From: Syntrophorhabdus sp.
GTDB taxonomy: Bacteria > Desulfobacterota > Syntrophorhabdia > Syntrophorhabdales > Syntrophorhabdaceae
Direction of reading: 5' to 3'
Assembly: GCA_012719415.1 (NCBI GenBank)
Contig: JAAYAK010000032.1
Coordinates: forward strand, 1 to 32,895
Length of the DNA stretch: 32,895 nt
The notes under the pieces were generated by a model. It was not told where the DNA came from. It searched no databases and saw only the letters and a program-made list of their open reading frames with translations. Positions 7,154 to 16,058 of this stretch are shown here, piece after piece; position 1 is the first letter of the stretch, and every line of letters begins with the position of its first letter. A program made the position numbers and the translations under genes.

Positions 7154-8197
7154 ATGGATGAACGACGCGCCCTCATCGCACTATCCCGGGTAAAGGGTTT
7201 GAGCCGCCTGGCGAAACGAAGGATCTGCGATTCATATCCCGACATCACCCGGCTCTTCCGCCCCGGCACGTCCTCGGCCCCCGCGGGCATCGCGTCGCGC
7301 TTCGGCGATTGGGGAGGGATCGACAGGGACCTCAAGCTTCTCGACATGATGGGCGCCCGGGTTCTCACCATGCGCGACGAGGGGTACCCGAAGGCCCTGC
7401 GACACATACCCGACGCCCCGATCGTCCTGTATGCCCGGGGTCCCCTCGTGCCGGGGGACAGGGCGCTTGCCGTCGTAGGTTCACGAAAGGCCTCTCCCGA
7501 GGGCACAAATCTCGCCGGGAAGATCGGTGAGACCCTGTCGCTCGCCGGGATAACGATCGTCAGCGGTCTTGCCCGCGGTATCGACACGGCGGCGCACGCG
7601 CGGGCCCTCATGGGGCCGTCAGGCACGGTAGCCGTCCTGGGATGCGGAATAGACGTCTGCTATCCCCCCGAGAACAAAGATCTCTTTGAGAGGATCGGCA
7701 AAGAGGGACTCGTGGTGACCGAGTACGCACCCGGGGAAGATCCCCTGCCCTATCATTTCCCGGAACGCAACCGCATCATCGCGGGGCTCGTGAGGGGAGT
7801 GCTGGTCGTGGAGGCGACGGCCAGGAGCGGCTCCCTCATCACCGCGAGACTGGCCCTTGAATACGGCAGGGAGGTCATGGCCATCCCCGGAAGCGTTCTG
7901 AGGACCGAACACGCCGGCTCCAACAGGCTCATCAAGGAGGGCGCGAGACTGGTCGATTCCGTGGAAGACATCCTCACCACCTGTTTCCCCGACATCCGCC
8001 CGCCTGAACCGGAGCCCGTGGAACTGGACAGACGGGAAGACAGGGTATATTCTCTCATAGGATTTGAAAAAGTGCACGCAGATGAGGTAATAGAAAGAAG
8101 CGGCATGGAAACGAAGGAGGTCATGGCCGCCCTCACCCGCCTGATCATGAAGAATGTCGTGGCAGAGGTGGCGGGAGGCTTCTTCATACGACGATAA
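7154..8197 (+). CDS. dprA: DNA-processing protein DprA
   Basis: A 347-residue protein that loads RecA onto incoming single-stranded DNA during natural transformation. Domains: N-terminal helix-hairpin-helix/SAM-like region (1-75; ALSRVKGLSRLAKRRI), Rossmann DNA-binding domain (about 100-270; AVVGSRKASPEG, IVSGLARGIDTAAH, VLGCGIDVCYPPEN, FPERNRIIAGL, EATARSGSLITARLA, GSNRLIKEGA) and a C-terminal winged helix (FEKVHADEVIERSGMETKEVMAAL). All core motifs are intact. DprA is also common in species without known competence, so transformation is not proven. topA follows 53 bp downstream. Confidence 0.93.
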   Translation: MDERRALIALSRVKGLSRLAKRRICDSYPDITRLFRPGTSSAPAGIASRFGDWGGIDRDLKLLDMMGARVLTMRDEGYPKALRHIPDAPIVLYARGPLVPGDRALAVVGSRKASPEGTNLAGKIGETLSLAGITIVSGLARGIDTAAHARALMGPSGTVAVLGCGIDVCYPPENKDLFERIGKEGLVVTEYAPGEDPLPYHFPERNRIIAGLVRGVLVVEATARSGSLITARLALEYGREVMAIPGSVLRTEHAGSNRLIKEGARLVDSVEDILTTCFPDIRPPEPEPVELDRREDRVYSLIGFEKVHADEVIERSGMETKEVMAALTRLIMKNVVAEVAGGFFIRR

Positions 8198-8208
8198 GGT
8201 CCGCGGAT

Positions 8209-8226
8209 CCCCCGGGGAAACGGGGG
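8209..8226 (+). other. Short GC hairpin between dprA and topA
   Basis: CCCCC (8209-8213) pairs with GGGGG (8222-8226) around an 8-nt loop. There is no T-tract, so full termination is unlikely; it may separate or stabilise dprA and topA messages. The topA ribosome site GGAG follows at 8241. Confidence 0.3.
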
Positions 8227-8250
8227 GTTGAAGAATATAAGGAGACATGG

Positions 8251-10494
8251 ATGGGAAAGTCACTGCTCGTTGTTGAGTCGCCGACAAAGATGAAGACCCT
8301 GTCGAAATACCTGGGAAAGGATTACGTCATCAAGGCGACGTACGGCCATATCAAGGACCTTCCGAAGAGCACCCTCGGTGTCGATGTCGAGGAGGGTTTC
8401 AAGCCTCATTTTCACATCCTGAAAGGCAAGTCGAAGGTGGTCGATGAGATAAAGAAGGCAGGGAAGGAAGCGGAAAGGATCCTGATCGGGTCAGACCCCG
8501 ACCGCGAAGGGGAAGCGATAGCCTTCCACGTTGCCGAGGTCATCGGGAACAACGACCGCATCGAGCGCGTCCTCTTCCACGAGATAACGAAAAAGGGGGT
8601 CCTCGACGCCATGAGGTCGCCCATCAAGCTCGACCCGGCCAAGTACAACGCCCAGAAGGCGCGGCGGATACTCGACCGGCTCGTGGGATACAAGATAAGC
8701 CCGCTCCTGTGGGAGAGGGTCAGCTACGGCCTTTCCGCGGGAAGGGTGCAATCGGTGGCCCTTCGCCTCGTGTGCGAGCGGGAGGCCGAGATCGAGGGCT
8801 TTGAAAGGGAGGAGTACTGGGTCATCGACGTTGTCCTCGAACTTCCTTCGGGAGAGACCTTCACGGCGACACTGGAACGGAAGGCCGCCGATGGCACGGC
8901 GCTGTCGGCCGGCGGGAAGGGGTCAGGAAAGATCCGGATAGCCTCCGAAGATGAGGCCGCCGCCATCAGGGCCGACATCGCAGGGAAAGAGTTCATCGTG
9001 ACGAAGGTCGAGGTGAAGGAAAAGAACATATCACCCCAGCCGTCCTTCATCACGAGCAGGCTCCAGCAGGAGGCCTCCCGGGTGCTGCGCCTCTCACCGA
9101 AGCGCACGATGATGCTCGCGCAGAGACTCTACGAAGGAGTCGATATCGGCGAAGACGGACCGGTGGGACTCATCACGTACATGAGGACCGACTCGGTGAG
9201 GGTTTCGATGGAGGCCGTGGCCGAGGCGCGGGATTTCATCAGGAAAGGTTTTCCCGAGGGCTATCTCCCCGAGAAACCGAACTTCTTCAAGAACAGGAAG
9301 ACGGCCCAGGACGCCCACGAGGCGATACGGCCCACATCGGTCTTCTTCACCCCGGAGAAGGTCAAACCCCATCTCGACAAGGAGCTCTTCGCCCTCTACG
9401 ATCTTATCTGGAAACGCTTCGTGTCCTCCCAGATGACCCGGAAGAGGGTGGAAACGAAGACGGTGGACGTCACCGCAGGCGATCACGTCTTCGTTGCCAG
9501 GGGCACGACGGTGCTCTTTGACGGATTCACGAAGATATACGAAGAGATAGGTGAGGATGAAGAGGCCGTGACCGCTCTTCCCGAGGTCAAAAAGGGCGAG
9601 AGGGCAACGCTCAGGAACACGACCATGGAACAGCGTTTCACCAACCCTCCCCCCCGTTATTCCGAGGCGTCCCTTATCAGGACCCTGGAGGGAAAAGGTA
9701 TCGGAAGACCCTCCACCTACGCGACCATCGTGAGCACGGTCCAGGACCGCGACTATGTGAGGAAAGAAAAGGGCAGGCTCGTGCCCACACCCCTTGGCCG
9801 GACCGTCAACAGGCTCCTTTCCGAGTTCTTCCCCACCGTCCTCGATGTGGGTTTCACGGCCAAAATGGAGGTCCGTCTCGACGAGATAGAGGACGGCAAG
9901 AAGGATTGGATCAAATCCCTGGAGAAGTTCAACGCCTCTTTCGAGGGCGAGCTTCAGGGCGCCCAGAAACAGATGAAGAGCCTCAAGAAGGAGGAGAAGG
10001 AGACGGAGATCGAATGCGACAAATGCGGCAGGAAGATGCTGCTGCGCTGGGGAAAGAGCGGCGAGTACCTGGTCTGCTCCGGAAAACCGGAATGCAAGAA
10101 CAAGAAGAACGTCAGGGTCGATGCCGACGGGAAGATAACCATTGTCGAGAGCGAAGCGAAAGGAATATGCCCCAAATGCGGCGGCAAGCTCGTGGAGAAA
10201 AAGGGACGGTTCGGCCGCTTCCTCGCATGCAGTAATTATCCCGAATGCAAGCACACAGAGGCATTCTCGCTGGGGTTCTCGTGTCCCATGGAGGGATGCC
10301 CCGGCAAACTCGTCGAAAAAACGTCGAAAATGAAGAAGAGGTTCGTCAGCTGCTCGGAATACCCCAGGTGCTCCTTCGCCACAAACAAGGAGCCGACGGA
10401 GGGTGAATGCCCCTCCTGCGGCGCCCCGACCCTCTTTTCCTTCAAGAAGGCCCTCTTCTGCCTCCGCAAGGACTGCGGATGGAAATCACGGTAA
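8251..10494 (+). CDS. topA: DNA topoisomerase I (type IA)
   Basis: A 747-residue type IA topoisomerase that relaxes negative supercoils. TOPRIM domain: LLVVESPTKMKTLSKYLG with catalytic Glu9, and DPDREGEAIAFH with the D82-x-D84-x-E86 metal triad. The nucleophile Tyr310 lies in GLITYMRTDS. The gate region includes QDAHEAIRPT and GKGIGRPSTYA. The C-terminus has four Cys4 zinc ribbons starting at about residue 589 (CDKCGRK, CPKCGGK, CPMEGCPGK, CPSCGAP). The start is ATG 8251 with GGAG; an ATG four bases earlier is out of frame. It overlaps trmFO by 16 bp, the common topA-trmFO pair. Confidence 0.96.
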   Translation: MGKSLLVVESPTKMKTLSKYLGKDYVIKATYGHIKDLPKSTLGVDVEEGFKPHFHILKGKSKVVDEIKKAGKEAERILIGSDPDREGEAIAFHVAEVIGNNDRIERVLFHEITKKGVLDAMRSPIKLDPAKYNAQKARRILDRLVGYKISPLLWERVSYGLSAGRVQSVALRLVCEREAEIEGFEREEYWVIDVVLELPSGETFTATLERKAADGTALSAGGKGSGKIRIASEDEAAAIRADIAGKEFIVTKVEVKEKNISPQPSFITSRLQQEASRVLRLSPKRTMMLAQRLYEGVDIGEDGPVGLITYMRTDSVRVSMEAVAEARDFIRKGFPEGYLPEKPNFFKNRKTAQDAHEAIRPTSVFFTPEKVKPHLDKELFALYDLIWKRFVSSQMTRKRVETKTVDVTAGDHVFVARGTTVLFDGFTKIYEEIGEDEEAVTALPEVKKGERATLRNTTMEQRFTNPPPRYSEASLIRTLEGKGIGRPSTYATIVSTVQDRDYVRKEKGRLVPTPLGRTVNRLLSEFFPTVLDVGFTAKMEVRLDEIEDGKKDWIKSLEKFNASFEGELQGAQKQMKSLKKEEKETEIECDKCGRKMLLRWGKSGEYLVCSGKPECKNKKNVRVDADGKITIVESEAKGICPKCGGKLVEKKGRFGRFLACSNYPECKHTEAFSLGFSCPMEGCPGKLVEKTSKMKKRFVSCSEYPRCSFATNKEPTEGECPSCGAPTLFSFKKALFCLRKDCGWKSR

Positions 10495-11786
10495 TCGGGG
10501 CCGGCCTTGCGGGTGTCGAGGCCGCGCACCAGATCACCCGGATGGGGGGACGGGCGGTGCTTTTCGAGATGCGCCCCGGGGTCGGCACCCCCGCGCACCG
10601 GACCTCCCTCCTCGCGGAGCTCGTCTGCAGCAACTCCCTCAAGTCGCTGGACCTTCACAACGCCCACGGACTCCTCAAGGAAGAGCTTCGCGGGATGGGT
10701 TCCGTCATCATGGAGGCGGCCGACGGGACGGCCATTCCCGGCGGCAAAGCGCTCGTCGTCGACAGGGACCGGTTCGCCGCGAGGGTGACGGAAATGACCG
10801 GGAACAACCCCGGCATCCGCCTTGTCCGGGAAGAGGCGCGCCGGACACCGGAGGAGGGCATCGTTATCATCGCGACGGGCCCGCTGACAAGCGATGCCCT
10901 CTCGGGAGAGCTTCAGAAGCTCACGGGCGAGGACAGCCTCTCCTTCTTCGATGCCATATCCCCCATAGTCGACGCCGCCAGCATCGACCATCACAAGGCC
11001 TTCCACGCATCCCGCTACATGAAGGGCGAGGCGGGAGACTATCTCAACTGCCCCCTCACGAGAGAGGAATATGACCTCTTCCACGAAGCCCTGGTGAAGG
11101 CCGAGAGGGTGGATCTCAGGGAATTCGAGAAGACATCCTATTTCGAGGGTTGCCTTCCCGTGGAGGTCCTGGCGGAGCGCGGCAAGAAAACGCTTGCCTT
11201 CGGACCCATGAAACCCGTGGGCCTTACGGACCCGCGCGATGGGAAAAGGCCCTACGCCGTGGTGCAGCTCCGAAAGGAAAACGCCTCGGGAACCATGCTT
11301 AACCTCGTGGGCTTCCAGACGAAGATGAAATACCCCGAGCAGGACCGCGTCTTCCGGATGATACCCGCCTTGAAGGATGCCGTTTTCCTCCGGTACGGCA
11401 GCATCCACCGGAACACCTATATCAACGCTCCCCTGTGCCTGAACGAAAAGCTCGAGCTCAAGGCCGACAGGCGGATCCTCTTCGCCGGGCAGATAACAGG
11501 GGTCGAAGGGTACATGGAATCGACGGCAATGGGCCTCGCCGCGGGCATCTCCGCTTTCATGTCCGCGACGGGCAGGGAATTCCACCCCCCGCCGCCGTCG
11601 ACCTGCATCGGCGCACTCATCCGTTACCTCACCACCGAGAACAGGAACTTCCAGCCTATGAACATGAACTTCGGCCTCATCGAGGGCTATTCGAAAAAGA
11701 ACAAAGAAGCAGCGGTCGAGACGGCTTTGCAGGAAATGGAGAAATGGAAAAACAGTTATAGTCATAAAAACAGTTTTAAGTTTTAG
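10479..11786 (+). CDS. trmFO: Folate-dependent tRNA (uracil-54-C5)-methyltransferase TrmFO
   Basis: A 435-residue FAD enzyme that makes m5U54 (T54) in tRNA using methylenetetrahydrofolate. It begins MEITVIGAGLAGVEAAHQI with the FAD-binding GxGxxG, followed by FEMRP, LVCSNSLKS, YFEGCLPVEVLAERG, LNLVGFQTKMKYPEQ, FAGQITGVEGYMES and MNMNFGLIEGY. The start at 10479 was set from this N-terminus. The end is odd: after the usual EMEKW the frame runs through an A/T-rich stretch encoding KNSYSHKNSFKF and stops at a TAG inside a TTTTAGG unit of element E5. The last ten or so residues are therefore probably not ancestral. Confidence 0.95.
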   Translation: MEITVIGAGLAGVEAAHQITRMGGRAVLFEMRPGVGTPAHRTSLLAELVCSNSLKSLDLHNAHGLLKEELRGMGSVIMEAADGTAIPGGKALVVDRDRFAARVTEMTGNNPGIRLVREEARRTPEEGIVIIATGPLTSDALSGELQKLTGEDSLSFFDAISPIVDAASIDHHKAFHASRYMKGEAGDYLNCPLTREEYDLFHEALVKAERVDLREFEKTSYFEGCLPVEVLAERGKKTLAFGPMKPVGLTDPRDGKRPYAVVQLRKENASGTMLNLVGFQTKMKYPEQDRVFRMIPALKDAVFLRYGSIHRNTYINAPLCLNEKLELKADRRILFAGQITGVEGYMESTAMGLAAGISAFMSATGREFHPPPPSTCIGALIRYLTTENRNFQPMNMNFGLIEGYSKKNKEAAVETALQEMEKWKNSYSHKNSFKF

Positions 11787-12015
11787 GTTTTAAGTGGTAA
11801 GTTAAGAAAAACGGTTTTAAGTGAGAAGAACAGTTTTAAGTTTTAGGTTTTAAGTTTTAAGTAAAAGACTGAAAGAAACAGACGAGATAGTGGAACTCTC
11901 CAAAATTACTCTCTCCGAACCAAGGAACCAATTCCTTTTCCCTTTAACTTAAGACTCAAGACTTAAAATTATCTTCTAACTTGAAACCTAAAACTTAAAA
12001 CCTAAAACGGTTTCT
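11771..12015. repeat. Inverted tandem-unit element E5 (TTTTAAG/TTTTAGG units)
   Basis: Left side: three reiterations opening with AACAGTTTTAAG or AACGGTTTTAAG (11771-11799, 11810-11820, 11829-11863), built of 7-nt TTTTAAG/TTTTAGG units. Right side (11943-12015): inverted units ending CCTAAAACGGTTT. The core has AAAGAAACAG near its left edge and TTCCTTTTCC near its right. It spans from the trmFO 3' end nearly to the bioB ribosome site and is strongly AT-rich against its surroundings. Confidence 0.8.
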
Positions 12016-12028
12016 AACAGGAGCTACT

Positions 12029-13009
12029 ATGACTTCCCTTTTTGACACTCTCGCGGATCGGGCGATCGCTACGAAGGACATATCCGGGAAAGATGCCCGG
12101 GAACTCTATGAAGCGGGAAAGAAAGACCCCTTCGGGCTGATGGCCCGCGCGTCCAGGATACGGGAGCATTTCAAGGGCAACGCGGTAAGCCTCTGCGGCA
12201 TCGTGAACGCAAAGTCCGGCGTGTGTCCCGAAAACTGCAGGTTCTGTGCCCAGTCGGCCCACTACCACACCGATGCGCCCGTCTATCCCCTCATGTCCGC
12301 GGATGAGATCGCCGCGAAAGGACGGGCCGCAAAGGAAAGCGGCGCCCATATGTTCAGCATCGTCACGAGCGGTACGAGGGTGGAAACGCATGCCGAATGG
12401 GACACCATCTACCGCGCCATAGGGCTGCTCTCCGAAATGGGGCTGAAAGCCTGCGGCTCCCTCGGCATGCTGAGCGAGGAGACGGCCATCAACCTCAAGA
12501 AGGCGGGGCTCTACCGCTACCACCACAATCTCGAAACATCGCGAAGCTTCTTCGACAACATCTGTTCGACCCACGAATACGACGAGGACACCGGGACGGT
12601 GCGCATCGCCCGGGCGGCGGGCCTCACCGTCTGCTCCGGCGGTATCATCGGTCTCGGAGAGGCCATGGACCACCGCATCGAGATGGCGATGACCCTCAGG
12701 GAACTCGACGTGGATTCCGTTCCCATCAACATCCTCAACGCCATCCCCGGCACGCCCCTCGAGAACATCCCCCCGCTGACCCCGATGGAGATCCTCCTCA
12801 CCGTAGCCCTTTACCGCTTCATCCTCCCCGACAAGGACATAAAACTCTGCGGCGGGAAGGAAAAGAACTTGAGGCAACTCCTCCCCCTCGCGATGGTAGC
12901 CGGCTGCAATTCCCTGCTCACCGGCAACTACCTCACGACCCTCGGAAGGGACACCTCCGCCGACCTGGAAATGATCCACGACCTGGGGATGGTAGCGGAA
13001 ATGCGATAG
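12029..13009 (+). CDS. bioB: Biotin synthase BioB
   Basis: A 326-residue radical SAM enzyme inserting sulfur into dethiobiotin. The [4Fe-4S]-SAM cysteines are Cys66, Cys70 and Cys73 in GVCPENCRFC; the rest of the TIM barrel carries GAHMFSIVTSGTR, HHNLETS, TVCSGGIIGLGE, NILNAIPGTPLE and the late LCGGKEKNLRQL (the family usually has R at the [2Fe-2S] site). It starts at ATG 12029 with AGGAG at 12019-12023. No other biotin gene is in the window. Its TAG stop is followed directly by AAGACGGTTCAAG, the left end of element E6. Confidence 0.95.
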   Translation: MTSLFDTLADRAIATKDISGKDARELYEAGKKDPFGLMARASRIREHFKGNAVSLCGIVNAKSGVCPENCRFCAQSAHYHTDAPVYPLMSADEIAAKGRAAKESGAHMFSIVTSGTRVETHAEWDTIYRAIGLLSEMGLKACGSLGMLSEETAINLKKAGLYRYHHNLETSRSFFDNICSTHEYDEDTGTVRIARAAGLTVCSGGIIGLGEAMDHRIEMAMTLRELDVDSVPINILNAIPGTPLENIPPLTPMEILLTVALYRFILPDKDIKLCGGKEKNLRQLLPLAMVAGCNSLLTGNYLTTLGRDTSADLEMIHDLGMVAEMR

Positions 13010-13157
13010 AAGACGGTTCAAGGGTTCAAGGGTTCAAGGGTTCAAGGGAAAGACCGTGAAGGGGGGCGGCTGTCAACGCACTTACTGACCTGCGCAACAG
13101 ATTTTCTTCCTTTTCTTACTCTGGAACTCTTGAACCTTTGAACTCTTGAACTGTCTT
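13010..13157. repeat. Inverted tandem-unit element E6 (GGTTCAAG units)
   Basis: Four perfect GGTTCAAG units occupy 13015-13046. The inverted right arm (13121-13157) reads, on the minus strand, AAAAGACAGTTCAAGAG and further GTTCAAAG/GTTCAAGA units. The element fills the whole gap between two convergent genes: the bioB stop abuts the left end, the pilC stop abuts the right end, and both ends read AAGACNGTTCAAG outward from the gene. This is the clearest full-length example and could act as a two-way terminator. Confidence 0.85.
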
Positions 13158-14363
13158 TTAGCCTACTGCCTGGCCGAGTTTGAAGATGGGGAGGTACATG
13201 GCGACGATGAGGCCGCCGAGGACGACGCCGAGGAAGACCATGATCATCGGCTCCATCATGGCCGTGAGGTTGCCGACCATCGTGTCCACGTCGTCTTCGT
13301 AGAAATCGGCGATCTTGTTGAGCATGCTGTCGAGGGCGCCCGTCGATTCACCGACCTGGACCATCTGGACCACCATGGGAGGAAAGATGCCGGCCTGCTC
13401 GAGCGGTTCGGCCATCGTGCGGCCCTCACTGATGCGGGAGCGGGCCACAAGAAGGGCCTCTTCGACGATCTTGTTGCCTGCCACCTTGGCAACGATGATC
13501 ATGCTCTCGAGGATTGCGACGCCGCTCATGAGGAGTGTCGCGAGGGTCCGGGTCACCCTGGCCACGGAGGCCTTGATGGTGAGCAGACCGAAGAGGGGAA
13601 GCTTGAGGACGATCCGGTCGATATTGCGGTGACCGCTCTCCGTCCTGTAATAAAACCTGAGGGCCAGAACGAGGCCCACAACACCTCCGATGATGATGTA
13701 CCAGTAGGTTTGCACCATCTGGCTCAGGTTGATGACGATCTGCGTCGGCGCGGGCAGCTCCGCCCCCATCTCCTTGAACATCTTCTCGAAGACGGGGATG
13801 ACGAAGAGAAGGAGAACGATGACGACGACGAAGGCGACGACTATGATCGCGACGGGATAGATCATCGCCGATTTGACCTTCTTCTTCAGTTTCTCCGTCT
13901 TCTCGATGTAGATGGCGAGCCTCTGCAGCACGCTGTCGAGAAGACCGCCCTCCTCCCCTGCCACGACGAGGTTGATGAAGAGCTCATCGAAGCATTTCGG
14001 GTAATCCCTGAGCGCGTCGGCAAAGCGCGCGCCCCCTTCGATCTTCTCCTTGATCTCCCTGACGATGCCCCTGAAGTTGATGTCCTCTATCTGGTTCGCA
14101 AGGATCTCCAGGGACTGGACGAGCGGCAGCCCCGACGTGATCATCGTGGAAAGCTGCCGTGTGAAGAGCAGTATCTCGACGTTCTTGATCTTCTTCTGGG
14201 GATTGTATTTCTGCTTCCCCGCCTCCTTCGTCTCCTGCATGGAGGTGAGGATGACGCCTTCTTTTCTCAGCGCCGCCCTGAGGGCGTCGCCGGACGCCGC
14301 CTTCGAAACGCCCTTGCGCGTTTCACCCGATGAGGTCCTTCCTTCCCATTGAAACTGCGGCAT
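13158..14363 (-). CDS. pilC: Type IV pilus / type II secretion inner-membrane platform protein PilC
   Basis: A 401-residue polytopic protein of the PilC/GspF family, the inner-membrane platform for pilus or pseudopilus assembly. It has two T2SSF repeats (about 65-190 and 265-390) with signatures FTRQLSTMITSGLPLVQSLEILANQ, LFINLVVAGEEGGLLDSVLQRL and MVVQMVQVGESTGALDSMLNKIADFYEDDVD, and three membrane segments. The N-terminus MPQFQWEGRTSSGETRKG is canonical. No other pilus gene is adjacent in the window, so it may be an orphan copy or the border of a cluster elsewhere. No clear ribosome site precedes the ATG. Confidence 0.92.
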   Translation of the reverse strand: MPQFQWEGRTSSGETRKGVSKAASGDALRAALRKEGVILTSMQETKEAGKQKYNPQKKIKNVEILLFTRQLSTMITSGLPLVQSLEILANQIEDINFRGIVREIKEKIEGGARFADALRDYPKCFDELFINLVVAGEEGGLLDSVLQRLAIYIEKTEKLKKKVKSAMIYPVAIIVVAFVVVIVLLLFVIPVFEKMFKEMGAELPAPTQIVINLSQMVQTYWYIIIGGVVGLVLALRFYYRTESGHRNIDRIVLKLPLFGLLTIKASVARVTRTLATLLMSGVAILESMIIVAKVAGNKIVEEALLVARSRISEGRTMAEPLEQAGIFPPMVVQMVQVGESTGALDSMLNKIADFYEDDVDTMVGNLTAMMEPMIMVFLGVVLGGLIVAMYLPIFKLGQAVG

Positions 14364-14369
14364 GACTCA

Positions 14370-14397
14370 ATAATACATGAATAAATCCCGTTTGCAA
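14370..14397 (-). promoter_or_regulatory. Possible promoter of pilC
   Basis: On the minus strand TTGCAA (14392-14397) and TATTAT (14370-14375) are separated by 16 bp. The start site would fall at or just before the ATG at 14363, giving a leaderless or nearly leaderless message, which agrees with the missing ribosome site. Confidence 0.3.
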
Positions 14398-14509
14398 AGA
14401 GAAAATTATCAAAACAGGTGGTTAATGGAGAAACGAGTTCCAGAGTTTGAGTTTTACAGCATAAGATGCGATAATAATTGAACAATTATGTGACGATGAT
14501 CACATTTTC

Positions 14510-14578
14510 CCCGTCCCGGGTCGCAGATCCCAGGGAGTCTATGCCGCTCACCTGAGACCTGAGACCTGAGACCCTCTT
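14510..14578. repeat. Tandem-unit element E7 (CCTGAGA units), one arm decayed
   Basis: Directly after the htrA stop codon (minus strand) comes AAGAGGGTCTCAGG and two more GTCTCAG units (14551-14578). The expected second arm is only faintly recognisable at 14510-14540 as CCTGGGATCTGCGACCCGGG. The rest of the gap to pilC (14398-14509) is AT-rich without a gene. Confidence 0.6.
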
Positions 14579-16045
14579 CTATTCCCTTATCACCGCGTAG
14601 AACGTCGCGTTCTCGCGCTGGATCAGCATGACGATGCCTTCCTTGACGTTGGAGCGCTTGACCGCTTCCTTGAACTCCGCGACGCTTCTGATGGGCTTCC
14701 TCCCGATCTCCCTGATGACGTCGCCGGAGCGGATGTCCGCCTCCTGGGCAGGCGAGCCGGGGATGACATCGGTCACGATGACACCCCTCTTATCCTTCAG
14801 GTTGAGATGCTTCGCGATCTCCGCGGTGATGTCCTGAACGACGAGGCCGAGGTCCTTTTCAACCTCCGTCTTCCTCGACGCCCTGAGACCCTCCTCCTGG
14901 AGTTCGCCGATGACCACCGTCACTTCCATCTGCTTCTTGTCCCTGATGAGGACGACCTTCGCCTTTGTACCTATCTCGGTCGCGGCGACAAGACGGGGAA
15001 GGGTTTCGTTGTCTTTGATCTTCTTGCCGTTGTATGAGATGATGACGTCTCCACGCTTGATGCCCGCCTTGTCAGCCGGGCTCTGGTCCATGACATCAGC
15101 GACAAGGGCGCCCTCGGATTCCTTCAATCCAAAGCTCTTCGCGATCTCCGGCGTCATCTTCTGGATGACGACACCAAGCCAGCCGCGGGCGACCTTGCCC
15201 TTGCTTTTGAGCTGGGACAGCATATCCTTCGCAACATTGATGGGTATGGCAAACCCGATGCCCTGGCCGCCGGAAACGATGGCCGTGTTTATCCCAACCA
15301 CTTCACCCTTGAGATTAAGGAGCGGTCCGCCGGAATTGCCGGGGTTGATGGAGGCATCGGTCTGGATGAACTGATCGTAGGGTCCTGCTCCGATGATCCT
15401 GCTCTTGGCGCTCACGATGCCGGCGGTGACGGTGTGTTCGAGACCGAAGGGATTACCGATGGCGACGACCCAGTCACCCACCTGCAGGACCTCGGAATCA
15501 CCGAGCACCGCGACAGGGAGGGATTGCTTGACATCGATCTTGATGAGGGCTATATCCGTCTTCGGATCCCGTCCTATTATCCTGGCGTCATACTCTTTCT
15601 CATCGGAAAGCTTCACTTTTATGGTCGTGGCCTTTTCAACCACATGGTTGTTCGTCAATATGTACCCTTCCCTGTCGATGACGAATCCGGAGCCGAGGCT
15701 GCGCTGCTTGTATTCCCGCCGTCCCCCGTTGCCGAAGAACTTGTCGAAGAAATCATCACCGAAGAAATCCTTGAAAGGGTTGTTGGGCCCCATCATCGGG
15801 CCCTGCCCCCCGGGCCCCCTGATGACCGCGGTGGTGCTGATGTTGACGATCGACGGTTTCGCCTCATTGACAAGCCCCGCGAGGCTCGGCAAACCGCTCG
15901 AGTTGAAAGCGGCCACCGTCCGGACGCCCTGCGGCGGCGGAGCCGCGTGCCTGGCTTCTGGCAACACCTGGGCCCTGACATAGGCAAAGGCCAGAGCCGC
16001 CGCGATAAGGATACAAACGGTTACGACGAGTCGTTTGTTCTTCAT
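14579..16045 (-). CDS. Periplasmic Do/HtrA-family serine protease with two PDZ domains
   Basis: A 488-residue protease of the DegP/DegQ family. The N-terminal membrane segment (about 5-23) acts as signal or anchor. The trypsin-like domain has His134 (NNHVVE), Asp164 (TDIALIKID) and Ser238 (GNSGGPL). PDZ1 is at about 285-375 (GWLGVVIQ) and PDZ2 at about 400-485 (GLVVQDITAEI, GSPAQEADIRSGDVI). It degrades or refolds misfolded envelope proteins. It is the last gene of a response regulator - kinase - htrA unit, 13 bp after the kinase, so its expression is likely under that system. DegP, DegQ or DegS type cannot be settled by eye, though two PDZ domains argue against DegS. Confidence 0.93.
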   Translation of the reverse strand: MKNKRLVVTVCILIAAALAFAYVRAQVLPEARHAAPPPQGVRTVAAFNSSGLPSLAGLVNEAKPSIVNISTTAVIRGPGGQGPMMGPNNPFKDFFGDDFFDKFFGNGGRREYKQRSLGSGFVIDREGYILTNNHVVEKATTIKVKLSDEKEYDARIIGRDPKTDIALIKIDVKQSLPVAVLGDSEVLQVGDWVVAIGNPFGLEHTVTAGIVSAKSRIIGAGPYDQFIQTDASINPGNSGGPLLNLKGEVVGINTAIVSGGQGIGFAIPINVAKDMLSQLKSKGKVARGWLGVVIQKMTPEIAKSFGLKESEGALVADVMDQSPADKAGIKRGDVIISYNGKKIKDNETLPRLVAATEIGTKAKVVLIRDKKQMEVTVVIGELQEEGLRASRKTEVEKDLGLVVQDITAEIAKHLNLKDKRGVIVTDVIPGSPAQEADIRSGDVIREIGRKPIRSVAEFKEAVKRSNVKEGIVMLIQRENATFYAVIRE

Positions 16046-16058
16046 GGAATATCCTCCG

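Noticed and set aside
9094-10254. A 386-codon minus-strand frame opposite topA
   Set aside because: It is a shadow of topA, with no recognisable motif or ribosome site.
11760-12015. CRISPR-like array of short repeats
   Set aside because: Units are 7-9 nt, directly adjacent and degenerate, without 30-nt spacers, and no cas gene is present.
12001-12028. BirA operator before bioB
   Set aside because: No TTGTTAACC-type palindrome; the A/T-rich words belong to element E5.
13146-14333. A 395-codon acidic plus-strand frame opposite pilC
   Set aside because: Composition is Asp/His-rich and it mirrors pilC codons; pilC has clear family motifs on the other strand.
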